Positions 46,217 through 56,421 of a stretch of 64,000 nucleotides of DNA are shown in pieces. Location of the stretch: the NCBI RefSeq assembly GCF_004664715.2, contig NC_051063.1, positions 118,720,629-118,784,628 of the forward strand. Direction: 5' to 3'. Below the pieces are notes generated by a model. That model was not told the origin of the DNA and made no database searches. It worked only from the letters and a program-made list of their open reading frames with translations. Both the position numbers and the translations under genes were made by a program. This DNA is from Peromyscus leucopus (taxonomy: Eukaryota; Chordata; Mammalia; Rodentia; Cricetidae). Numbering within the stretch: position 1 is the first letter of the stretch; each line of letters opens with the position of its first letter.

Positions 46217-47457
46217 GTAAGATTATGCCTTGCACAAGTTTTTCTGGTTAACTAATTTCTCCCATTTTAAATGGTTCTCAAAGACATGTTTTGGAGAACT
46301 GAAAAGTTAAATCTCATCATGAATTTAATGGAATCAATAATACTGTCCCATGAAGTAAGACACTGATGTATCTTGCACTATGTTTTTGACATGTTTTTCT
46401 AGATTCATAGTACATAATAATGTCCTAGAGTACAAATATAACTCTAGTGTATACATTCAGCCTGGAATTCAGCACTTTCTACATTTCAGCTTTCCAAACA
46501 GAAGGGAGATTCGCATTCTTATTTTCCCAGTGTCCTATGAGCTTTGTGACATTATAAATGCTCAGTTATACTGCATCCAGTTTGAAAATCATGTGTTTTA
46601 CATTGTGTTCAGTCATGGATCATGCTGTAACTTGGTAGGTTTACTTTTCAGTTGTACTGCAATTAACATTGAATGTGGAAGCCAACACATAGAGCTCTGA
46701 ATTAAAGTTTTATTATATATAATGTTGGAAAAAAAAGAATCTGCAGAGACCTTGGAACTTCAATATCTGCTGGTATCTTCATTGTATACCAAGGATTAAA
46801 TGAAACCTGTCAATGTGAAGTAGGTGCTATTGTATCAAACTACTGAAAGACAGAAAGATTTGTTCTTGGAATAAGGAGAGTGAAAATTAAAAACCCATAG
46901 TTGCATGTAATCTCCAGATCAGCAAGTAACTGTGTACTTAAGACTCGAAAGTGAAGAATGTGGAGATGGGATGGATGAGTTCAGATACAGAAAATTTTCA
47001 TTGGAATTCCAATTATTTCTGATTAGGAATCATAGTGAATATTGTAAGTGCATATCCCATTTTGAAGGAGTGTTGTATAGCATGTTGTAATAAAAGTTGA
47101 GGATCTTTAGATGATGCTATGACAGGATTATTAAAGGCAAATTAAGAGTTTGTTTCTATTGTCTTTTGTAGAGTATCAGTTTTATATACTGGAAGATTTT
47201 AGGCTATACTGGGTCCCTTCTTTGTTTTACAAAAAGCTTGAAAATATAACTTGTTCATAATGTCTAACAATTAGCAAATGGTTAGAAAAATATTAAATGT
47301 CTTTAATTCCAGTAATCAAAAGTTTAGATAATACTTACTTCATCATTTTGCAGTCTCTAATATTAACACACAATTTAAAAAACTATTTATATTATGATGA
47401 AAATAACCATTTTTACATGTGGAAGGAAGCTCCTTTCCCCATCAAGTATTAGGTGTA

Positions 47458-47506
<49 letters not shown>

Positions 47507-47754
47507 CGCTTGAAAAATGAAAAATTGTCATGTGCATGATGTTTTCTCAACAAATACTACTGCCTAAAAATTAGTGTTCTCCTTGCTCTACATCCTCCCT
47601 GGAATCATCTGTCACTTATGTTTCTGATCTTAGCCTGACAGGTTTAAGATAGAATCTTGGTGTTTTGTTTGTATTTCTCTGATGCCTAAAGGTACTGAAC
47701 ATATTTTGAAGGGTTTCTCAACCATTTTAGAGAATTGAAAAAAAAAGTATCTAC
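46217..47754. other. Downstream flank of V2R pseudogene 2
   Basis: 46230-46700 aligns with intron 5 of pseudogene 1 (27880-28380). A (TG)n array lies at 47459-47504. 47560-47740 looks like a short antisense L1 ORF2 scrap. No exon 6 found. Confidence 0.55.
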
Positions 47755-48203
47755 AGAGACTTTAGAAATTCTTTCCTACCAACTCCTCAGCCTAAAAGCA
47801 TTCAGCCAATAGGCCTCCAGTCAAATGGGCTTCCTTAGCTAAAAAGACGTCTAGCCAAAAGAAAAACTTCTGCTGAAAAGCCGTTAGTTTCTATCTCCTC
47901 ATGCCTTATATATCTTTCTCTATCTAGCCATCACTTCCTGGAATTAAAGACCTGTGTGCTTCCCAGTACTGGGATTAAAGGTGTGTGCCATCACTGCCTG
48001 GCTCTGTGTTCTCTATAAGACTGAGTCAATCTCATGTAGTCCAAGGAGACTTTGAACTCACAGAGATCCAGATAAATCTCTGCCTCCCAAGTGCAAGGAT
48101 TGAAGTTGTGTCACCACTGTCTGTCCTCTGGGTTTAATCTAGGGGCATGGTCTGTCCTCTGATCTTAGGCTAAGTTTATTAGGGTACACAATATATCACC
48201 ACA
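47755..48203 (-). repeat. LTR of ERVK-type element copy B (type 2 LTR)
   Basis: Same LTR type as 2808-3161 (CCTCATGCCTTATATATC, ACTTCCTGGAA, TCACTGCCTGGCTCTGTGT) but longer because it holds a fuller B1-derived segment (ACTCACAGAGATCCAGATAAATCTCTGCCTCCCAAGTGC order). The right end is at TATCACCACA; the left edge is approximate. Confidence 0.6.
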
Positions 48204-48635
48204 TTTTTCTATTTTGTCTAACAAAAGAAGGTGATAACTAATATAAGAAACACGTAAGCATATACAATATATATATAGTCAAGAATTACATTAATAATGT
48301 CCACTCCATTAACATTTGACAGATTAAGAAAAACACTCCATTGTCTATCTTATTTTGTTAAGTCCAAAGTGTTGTTGCGAACAAGCAACTTCAAAGAAAT
48401 GTGAGAAATAACAGAAACAGCTGGCTGCCTGGAAAGTCACATAAGATTCCTCTGCAATGTTAGTGTATCTGTCTTTGTCCTATAGGTCTGGCATATAAGA
48501 CAGATTTATCTGTAAAGCAGGATTTTCTGAAGGACCTTCTTGACTTATGTGGGCAGGGATTAGAAGTTATTTTTTTTTGTGTATTGCTTGTCTGTTTTGA
48601 AGAGCATACCATTAGCAGTTGAGGCAAGGGCATTT
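48204..48635 (-). mobile_element. Internal region of ERVK-type element, copy B (truncated)
   Basis: Collinear with 3162-3810 of copy A and 51241-51780 of copy C. Ends in the GGCAAGGGCATTTTATT block, where the tail of an antisense L1 starts. Confidence 0.65.
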
Positions 48636-50806
48636 TATTTTTTTTTATTATTATTATTAAGAATTTTTCTATTTTCCATGTAGCCTCCCTGGTGATGTGA
48701 GTAGCAGTCCAATCATCCTTGTTCAATATCTAGTATCCTCCTATGAGTGAGTACATACCATATTTGTCTTTCTGAGTCTGTGTTACCTCACTCAGGATGA
48801 TTTTTTCTAGATCCATCCATTGGCCTGCAAAACTCATGATGTCATTGTTTTTTCTCTGCTGAGTAGTATTCCATTGTGTATATGTAGCATATTTTATTTA
48901 CCCATTCTTCAGTTGAAGGGCATCTAGGTTGTTTCCGGGTTTAGGCTATTACAAACAATGCTGATATGAACATAACTGAGCAAGTGCTCATGTGGTATGA
49001 TTGAGCATTCCTTGTGTATATGCCCAAGAGTGGTATAGCTGGATCTTGGTGGAGATTGATTCCCAATTTTCTAAGAAAGTGACATATTGATTTCCAAAGT
49101 GGTTGTACAATCTTGCATTCCCACCAGCAGTGGAGGAGAGTTCCCCTACTTCCACATCCTCTCCAGCATAAAGTGTCTTCAGTGTTTTTGATCTTAGCCA
49201 TTCTGACAGGACCCCAAGAAAGACATGGGGATCACCCAATGACGGAGAAATGGATGAGATCTACATGAACAGCCTGGACATGAGTTGGGGTAATGAAGGG
49301 TGAGGGTCGAGGGAAAGAGAGCTTGGGGAGTGGGAGATCCCAACTGGGTCAAGAACAGAGAGGGAGAACAAGAAATAGGAGACCACGGTAAATGAAGACC
49401 ACATGAGAATAGGAAGAAGCAAATGCTAGAGAGGCCCACAGAAATCCACAAAGATACCCCCACAATAGACAACTGGCAATGGTTAAGAGACAGCCCAAAC
49501 TGACCTACTCTGGTAATGGGATGGCCAAACACCCTAATTGTCATGCTAGAAACCTCATCCTTTGAATGAGAGATCTGAATGCAGAGATGCATGGCTAGGC
49601 CCTGGTGGAGCTCCAGGAGTCTAATTAGCAAGAAAGAGGAGGGTTTATATGAGTGAGAATTGTTGAAACCAAGGTTGGATAAAGCACAGGGACAAATAGC
49701 CAAACGAATGAAAACACATGAACTATGAACCAATGGCTGAGGGGCCCTCAACTGAATCAGGCCCTCTGAATGGGTGAGACAGTTGATTTGCTTGATCTTT
49801 TTGGGAAGCATCCAGGCAGTGAGACCAGGTCCTGTGCTCAGTGCATGAGTTGGCTGTTTGAAACCTGGGGCTTATGTTGGGTCGCTAGTCTCAGCCTGGG
49901 AGAAGGAGACTGGACTTGCCTGGACTGAGTCTACATGGTTGATCTCAGTCCTTGGGGGAGGCTTTGCCCTGGAGAAGGTGGGAATGGGGGTGGGGTGGGG
50001 GGAACGTGAGGGGGGGTAGGAGGGGGGAGAACAAGGGAATCCGTGGCTGATATGTAGAACTGAATTGTATTGTAAAATTAAAAAAAAAGAATAAAAGAAA
50101 AAATATACAAGACAAAAAAAAGAAATTTTCTATTCATTTTATATACCAATCTCAGATTCTCTCTCTTCCCTCCTCCCTCCCCTTACCCTTCCCTTCCAAC
50201 CCATCCTCCATTTCCACCTCCTTCATGGTGAGGCTTCCCATGAGGTGTCAGCAGAGCATGGTACATTCAGTTAGGCAGGTCCAAGCTTATCTCCCTTAAT
50301 CAAGGCTGTGTAAGCTATCCCACCATAGATACTGGACTCCACAAATCCCAAAAATGTACCAGGGACAAATCCTGATCCCACTGTCAGGGGGCCCCTTTAA
50401 GCAAGTCAAGCTATACAATTGTCTTGCCTACGCAGAGGCTCTAGTCTAGTCCCATGGAGGCTCCACAGTTATTAGTTCACAGCTCATGGGTTCCCACTAG
50501 TTTGGTTTTGTTGTCTCTGTACATTTCCCCATTGGGATCTTAATGCCCCTTGCTCATTGAATCCCTCTTTTCTCTCTTAAACTGGACTTCTGGAGCTAGG
50601 CCTGTTGCTTGTCTGTGGATCTCTGCATCTGCTTTCATCAGTTAAGATGAAGACTCTATGATGACAGTTACCTTATTCATCAATCTGATTACCATGGTAA
50701 GCCACTACAGGCACCCTCTCCACTATTGCTAGTAGTCTAAGCTGGGGTCATCCTTGAGAAATCCTAGAGTCTTCCCTAGCACCCAGTTTCTCCCTATCTC
50801 CATTAT
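48636..50806 (-). repeat. Old antisense LINE-1 3'UTR, split by LINE-1 insertion C
   Basis: The T-rich tail at 48636-48660 and the flanking TTTTTCTATT belong to an antisense L1 that continues at 50135-50806 with pyrimidine-rich 3'UTR text (CCTCCCTCCCCTTACCC, GGTGAGGCTTCCCATGAGG, AATCCTGATCCCACTGTCAGG). The younger insertion C lies between. Ends next to the LTR at 50813. Confidence 0.65.
48674..50119 (+). mobile_element. LINE-1 insertion C, 5'-inverted
   Basis: 48674 to about 49205 is ORF2 C-terminus on the - strand ([37 protein letters not shown]). From about 49201 the + strand continues at GGACCCCAAGAAAGAC through the 3'UTR, a G-rich tract (49975-50030) and an A-rich tail. The inversion joint contains a 5-nt overlap ACAGG shared by both parts. 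Flanks AAGAATTTTTCTATT (48659-48673) and AAGAAATTTTCTATT (50120-50134) differ at one base. Confidence 0.92.
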
Positions 50807-50812
50807 GTCTCC

Positions 50813-51240
50813 TGTAGATGTAACCAACCATCTTATTAAATAAGAAACACAGAACCAATGTAAAAGCAAAAGCCAGGAGTTCAGAGTTCAGAGCTAAAAT
50901 CTCACCCTTCCTCCTGTGGTGGTCCTAGCTCTCCAAAAGAGAGCTACTTCCTGTGTGTATGTCTTTTCATAGTCTTTTTGTTCTGCCTTCTCATTGGTTG
51001 TAAACCCAAAGAAGAGACTGCCTTGTCACTGTATGTATGTACAGCCCTCTCTCTAGGTCTTAAAGGTGTATGTCTCCAATGCTGGCTGTATCCCTGAACA
51101 CACAGAGGTCTATGGGATTAAAGGCATGTGGCACCACTGCCATGCTCTGTCTGTGGCTCTAATAGCTCTGACCCCCAGGCAACTATATTTATTAACATAC
51201 AATTAAAATCACATTTCAGTACAATTAGAATACCACCACA
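50813..51240 (-). repeat. 3' LTR of ERVK-type element copy C (type 1, mys-like)
   Basis: On the - strand it starts TGTGGTGGTATTC, has an AATAAA-like element and ends CATCTACA. The sequence immediately upstream in - sense is the purine tract AAAAGGGGAAA (51241-51253), as expected for the polypurine tract at a 3' LTR. Confidence 0.8.
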
Positions 51241-51291
51241 TTTCCCCTTTTCTATTTTAATAAAAAGAAAAAAAGCAAAAGGTTATAACTA

Positions 51292-51330
51292 ACAGAGAAA
51301 CCCTGTCTTGAAAAACCAAACCAAAAAACA
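51292..51330 (+). repeat. B1 SINE 3' scrap
   Basis: ACAGAGAAACCCTGTCTTG followed by A-rich sequence; 5' part of B1 missing. Confidence 0.6.
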
Positions 51331-51488
51331 AAAGAAAAACTATATACAAAATTACAATAACTATATACAATATATACAAGTAACAAATACCTAAACTATG
51401 TCTAGTCCATTTATATTTGACAAATCAGAGAAAATAATTCCATTATCTATCCTATTTTGGTAAGTCCAAAATGTATCTAATTCACTTT

Positions 51489-51553
51489 CTATCCTAGTTA
51501 ATCTTCAACTATAACTAACTAATCTTCAACTATAACTAACTAATCTTCAACTC
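51489..51553. repeat. Three-unit 21-bp tandem repeat
   Basis: The unit AATCTTCAACTATAACTAACT is present about 2.7 times inside copy C. Copies A and B have no such array at the matching place. Confidence 0.9.
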
Positions 51554-52633
51554 CCTCAGAGACCAAAGAATGAAATAATATTAGCTAACAAAAATAAAAA
51601 CAGGAAGTGCATGCAAGCAACTTCCAAAAAATTTGTGAGTAGACAGAAACAGCCAGCGGCCTGGACAGTCACCTGAGGTTTCTTTGCAATGTTGGGGCAT
51701 CATCTTCAGCCTATAGGCTTAGCATGTCTGACAGACTCATTTGTGAAGCAGGATGTACACAAGGTCAACAGTTCAATCTCACATTGTGTGAGAGCAGTCC
51801 ATGTACCAGAAACACCTGAATTCCACTAGTGTCCTGTCATGATTCAGGATTTTAAATTCTGGAAATTGTTGATTTTTTTTTAATTCAGCTGTCCATTCTT
51901 CTTGGCAGTGTATATATGGCTTCATCTCAGCATCCAGTTCTTCTCCACATCCCCCTATTAAATGCCAGTCTACTATTGAAAGGCATGAGCTTTCAGCTGT
52001 TGTTCCATTGTACAACAGAAGACATCAGCCCACTGCCTGTTCAGATGACTTCGAAGAAAAGGGCACTGTACCTTTTCTGGATTGCAAAGGCCACTTCAGG
52101 GATGGTGCCATATTGTACTGGCCTCAGAAGATGCCTTTTGATAAAGCCATAACCACACTTGTTTGGCAACAATCAGTAGTCCTTTGTTTCGTGTCCTGTC
52201 TGTCCATTTTGTCCTGTGGATTTGAGGATATTTTGTTTTCCAGTGGCTACATTTTGCCACCATGAAAGTTGACTCCATATGCAGTTTCTTCAATGCCCAT
52301 ATTTTCTCTGAAGTAGATTGGTACAGCCAGGAGCCAACATGTCTCAAAAAAGAAAAATTTCTAAGTTATTAAAACATTTTAAATGCCATATTCTGTAGAT
52401 CTCTGAAGGGTTTGAAGATGACCTGTCTAAAATATATCTGCTCAATTTTTAAAACATATTTAATATGACTACAGGTTCTATTAAAATGTCTAACTACAAA
52501 CTTTCAATTCTTTATATCCTAATAGTTGGTAATAATAACATTCAAGGATCAGAAAAATGCATTACATTATTAAATGAATGGTATATGTACAATTAAATAT
52601 ATACATATAGCATTTTTAAAAAATATCAATTTC

Positions 52634-52792
52634 GCCGGGCGTTGGTGGCACACGCCTTTAATCCCAGCACTCGGGAGGCAGAGCCAGGCGGATCTCTGTG
52701 AGTTCGAGGCCAGCCTGGGCTACCAAGTGAGCTCCAGGAAAGGTGCAAAGCTACACAGAGAAACACTGTCTCGAAAAACCAAAAAAAAAAAA
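52634..52792 (+). repeat. SINE B1, sense, with target duplication
   Basis: Full-length (GCCGGGCGTTGGTGG to CTGTCTCGAAAAACC plus A tail), box B GTTCGAGGCC intact. Perfect duplication AAATATCAATTTC at 52621-52633 and 52793-52805. Inserted in ERV copy C. Confidence 0.96.
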
Positions 52793-52869
52793 AAATATCA
52801 ATTTCAAATTTGTATACAATATAAAACAATCCAATCCAATGTAAAGTATTTAAAACTAGTAATTGTCTT

Positions 52870-52876
52870 TTTCTTT

Positions 52877-52930
<54 letters not shown>

Positions 52931-52961
52931 TTCTTTCCTTCCTTCCTTCCTTCCTTCCTTC

Positions 52962-53017
<56 letters not shown>

Positions 53018-53018
53018 T
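52870..53018. repeat. (CTTT)n(CCTT)n(CTTT)n microsatellite
   Basis: About 150 bp of pure pyrimidine tetranucleotide repeat, central CCTT block flanked by CTTT blocks. The matching place in copy A (about 4390-4425) is only a short T/C-rich stretch, so the array grew after the copies separated. Confidence 0.95.
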
Positions 53019-53668
53019 TTTAAACAAGAACCTTAAATCTAATCTCCTTTGATTAGCCTTTTTCCTAACCCTTGACAACAACTTGTAACCAACTCCCCTA
53101 AACAATGAAAATTATCCCAGACCCAAAACCCATTAAAAAGACCAAAAAAACCACCCACCTCACACCACCTCTTTGGAAATGTGGGCGTCATATTCTTAAA
53201 ATTGCTTCCTGCTGGGTATGGGCGAAATTATCTTTATCCTGAAAGAAAATTTTAGGTTAGTTGTCAAATTCTAGGAAAGGTAACTATATCCTTCATTATC
53301 CAGTCTGTGTATAATGCCAAAGTTCAGGGTTTATCTCAAGTCCTTATTCAAGTAGTCTTTGAGACTGGATCATCTCAGCTAGTCATCTCAAAATTGCTCT
53401 GAGCACCTTGTAGTTCAAAGTTGATCTGTAGATAATGTTTGTCAGCTTAGTGATATTATTATTGTCCACGTGGAATTGTTGTTGTTGTGGGGCCCCATCT
53501 TCTTTCTGGAGACTTCAGTTGATGTTAGGCCTGGCTGTGATTTCCTGCAGAAAACTGATAAGAGACTCGAACACAAAGACATATATATGCAGCTAATTGA
53601 AGCCTTTTTTCTAGAATTAGTTAGTACTCTATATGACCATTCATATCTTAACAAACTTTAAAATGCAT

Positions 53669-53691
53669 ATATATATATATATATATATATA
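53669..53691. repeat. (TA)n microsatellite
   Basis: Alternating TA tract in copy C. The matching place in copy A is a TG-rich array (5417-5466). Confidence 0.9.
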
Positions 53692-54745
53692 GTAAATTTT
53701 GATATAAAATTCATACTTTAAGAAAAGTTTAAAGAATCAGAATAGAATCAAAGAGTTGAGATTAGTAATAGAATAGTCCCTTAATTAATTTGGCTTTTCT
53801 CCTGTCCCATAGCAGAAGATGGCTCTTTTATTCTGGCATGATACAGGGAGTTTGCATTTTCCTTTTAACAACATGCTTGAGTTTAAAGAAGGAGAGAGCC
53901 ATTCTCCAACTCCAAAGTCAGCTTTAAATTTTAATTGAACTGGGACTATTAGAAGACCAATAGTGTTAAATCTTTAGAGAAAAGCAAAAACAAACATTTA
54001 GGAAGACATAAATTTTTTTAGATAATATATACCCATAGGCCGTTTCACTCTGCTTCCTATGATACATGATTTGTCCCTTTTCTTAAGTTGTCTCATTTGC
54101 CCAGTGTTCTTCAGATTCCTTAACCTTCATTCTCCTAAAAGACAAAAACAAAAACCTTTCCCCAAGACTAATTTTGGGGATGTTTCTTTTTGGCAAGTTA
54201 TTACCTGATTAAATGAAAAGGCATGTGTTACTGGTATAAGTTAGTTTAAATTGCATGTTCATGCTGGTTGATGAACTATCACCTCCTCTAATTAAGAAGT
54301 TTCTCTTGTTCAAATCGAACCTTTATCAATTTTTATGGTACCCACAGCTTATCTTCTCCTGTAGAAAGAAAAGCAAAACCTTGTCCCCAATGTAATACAT
54401 ACCCTGGTTCCCGTTCTGAGGTCAGCACATCCTTAAAGTATATAGGCTGATTTAATTCTGTATTTTTTTTCTATTTTCCAATGTCTCTCTGCAGCTCTTG
54501 TTCCTTTCTCATTGGCATTGAGAAAATTCAAAGTTAATAGAGCATTATGCAGTCTATTTCTGGGTTTTTTTGTTACCCCTTTCTGTTTATTTAGCATATC
54601 CTTTAGAGTTCTGTCTGATCTTTCTATAACTGCTTGACCTGTAGGATTATGTGGTATTCCTGTAATATAATTTATATTATTTTTTTAAAGTATGAGTCTA
54701 CTTTATTTTGTGTTGTTAGTCAGGCATTTGTACCCACAAATTATT

Positions 54746-54880
54746 TCAGTATATTAATAAATATGTTGGCAAGAATTTGATAAATATTTTCATAAGAATT
54801 CTGTTAAATTCATTTGTAGCATATTATGGCAATACTTTTTGAATAACCTAAGTATACCAGAAGTATTTGTGGATACCAAA
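54746..54880. other. Unassigned joint between ERV copy C and LINE-1
   Basis: AT-rich, no feature. Confidence 0.4.
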
Positions 54881-55106
54881 AGAGTAAAAGCAGACCACAC
54901 CAGAAAAGGGCAAACAGGAACCCTGAGGATGAAATTAATAGGACACAGCAGTTATGAAGACGAAAATGTGAAAAAAAAAAACAAGTGGGAATATTTTCCT
55001 GAGAAGGAGGGAAGAGTGTGATATACAGAGGGATGAATAACAACAAGGATGTTTGAAAAGGCATAAGAAAACATATTATTTTATGTTTATTTAAGATTAC
55101 ATTTTA

Positions 55107-55137
<31 letters not shown>

Positions 55138-56057
55138 TTAGTTTAATGTTTAAATATATAGTTATATATGTACACACACACAGTTTAACTGACAATGCAC
55201 CACTTAGGGTAACAATGTTCCCTTCAAAAACCATAACAAACCCAAATCCATGCCAGGCATGGGGAAATTCCTTTTTAGTTATTGGTAAGGGAAGTCCAAG
55301 AATCCCCCAAAACTAAACAGGCTTTTGACTTTGCCCTTTGTGCCTTCTAGTTAATGATGTCATACCCTACTGCAGAAGACAGCACATACTTCAGACATAG
55401 GGCTTGGAAGTAGATGGAATTTGACATAGAAGCCTCCTCACTGAGGTCTGACTGTTATAATATCCAAATCTGCTATGCAAGATTCCAAGTGAGAAAAACA
55501 ACCAATAGTCTGATACAGCCATATAACCTATAAACCATGGCAGTAACCAGTATGGTAAGCTATTCTGAAAGGTGAAATAATACCATACATATCCTGAAGC
55601 ATATTATCAGCCAGATAATTGGACTTAAGGCTTGCTGAATAGGAAGGTGTTCCTGCCTGGCACTTTAAACCCACCCAATTTTTCATGCCTGATGGGACCA
55701 TGGAACTTACAGGACAACTTACTACATTGCTAAACCAAAAAAAATTCTTCCTAACTTCATTCCAAATACTTACCATTATTTTCACAGGTAATTGTAGCTC
55801 TCACTTCTCAACAAAGAATCTTTTGTTTTGTTTGTTTGTTTGTTTTTTTGTTTGTAGGAGTTGGAGATCATTAGAGAAAGACAAAACTACATGCCCAATC
55901 CTGACTTATATATTTGCATCAGAAAAAACAAAAAAACAAAAAAAAATATGACTAAGCCTCAGGGAACATTGAAGAAGAGAAAGATTGTCAGAGCCAGAGG
56001 ACTAGGGAGCATGCTGCATGATAGTATTCTCACAGAGAAAGAAAGAGAGAGACAGAG
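54881..56057 (+). repeat. Old LINE-1 3' region, sense (tentative), split by the young ERV
   Basis: Contains GCCAGGCATGGGGAAATTC, GGGAAGTCCAAGAATCCCCC, CAGGCTTTTGACTTTGCCC and CATGGAACTTACAGGA blocks, an order I associate with an old rodent L1 3' region. A (TA)n array lies at 55105-55140. It appears to continue after the ERV at 58895-59045, where GAATTAATAAAAATCAT resembles its end. Confidence 0.45.
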
Positions 56058-56402
56058 TGTTGCTGGAGGGCTTCTCTCCAGGTTCCCCAAGCCCCGCAGT
56101 CCCACAATCCACTTATAAAATAATCACTCAGACGCTTATACCACTTATAAACTGTATGGCCGTGGCAGGCTTCTTGCTAACTGTTCTTTTATCTTAAATT
56201 AACCCATTTTTATAAATCTATAGCTTGCCACGTGGCTGGTGGCTTACCGGCGTCTCTACATGCTCTTCTCCTGGCGGTGGCTGCAGTGTCTCTCCCTCCT
56301 TCTTCCTGTTTCCCCAATTCTCCTCTCTCTTTGTCCCGCCTATACTTCCTGCCTGGTCACTGGCCATCAGTGTTTTATTTACATAGAGTAATATCCACAG
56401 CA
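56058..56402 (-). repeat. 3' LTR of element D
   Basis: On the - strand it runs TGCTGTGGATATT to CCAGCAACA. AAATAAAACACTG lies close to its start, and a TATAAAA-like block (complement near 56200-56215) is internal. Same type as the solo LTR at 4777-5137. Confidence 0.93.
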
Positions 56403-56421
56403 CTTCCCTTTTCTTCTTTTT
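56403..56421 (-). promoter_or_regulatory. Polypurine tract of element D
   Basis: The - strand reads AAAAAGAAGAAAAGGGAAG directly before the 3' LTR, the expected plus-strand primer of reverse transcription. Confidence 0.85.

Larger units (their letters stand above)
51241..54745 (-). mobile_element. Internal region of ERVK-type element copy C, with integrase remnant
   Basis: Begins with the polypurine tract. 51241-54200 is collinear with copy A. 54360-54745 on the - strand encodes the end of an ERVK-type pol: integrase core block GIPHNPTGQAVIERSDRTLK (54590-54680) and, after stops, a degenerate integrase tail. No env frame is recognisable between integrase and LTR. Sequence upstream of the integrase core is lost. 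Contains a B1 SINE, a 21-bp tandem repeat and a large CTTT array. Confidence 0.7.

Noticed and set aside
46726..47765. Similar blocks AAAAAAAAGAATCTGCAGAGAC and AAAAAAAAGTATCTACAGAGAC as a target duplication
   Set aside because: Too diverged for the A-rich context, and the interval does not correspond to one recognisable element.
49194..49811. 205-codon open frame, - strand
   Set aside because: Antisense to the 3' part of LINE-1 insertion C. Similar shadow frames occur antisense to insertions A and B.
52574..53105. Open frames of 149 and 159 codons on opposite strands
   Set aside because: Both consist of B1 sequence plus the CTTT array translated as low-complexity runs.
56118..56402. Identical predicted peptides at 56218 and 58704 considered as a duplicated gene
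   Set aside because: They lie within the two LTRs of element D and are identical because the LTRs are.
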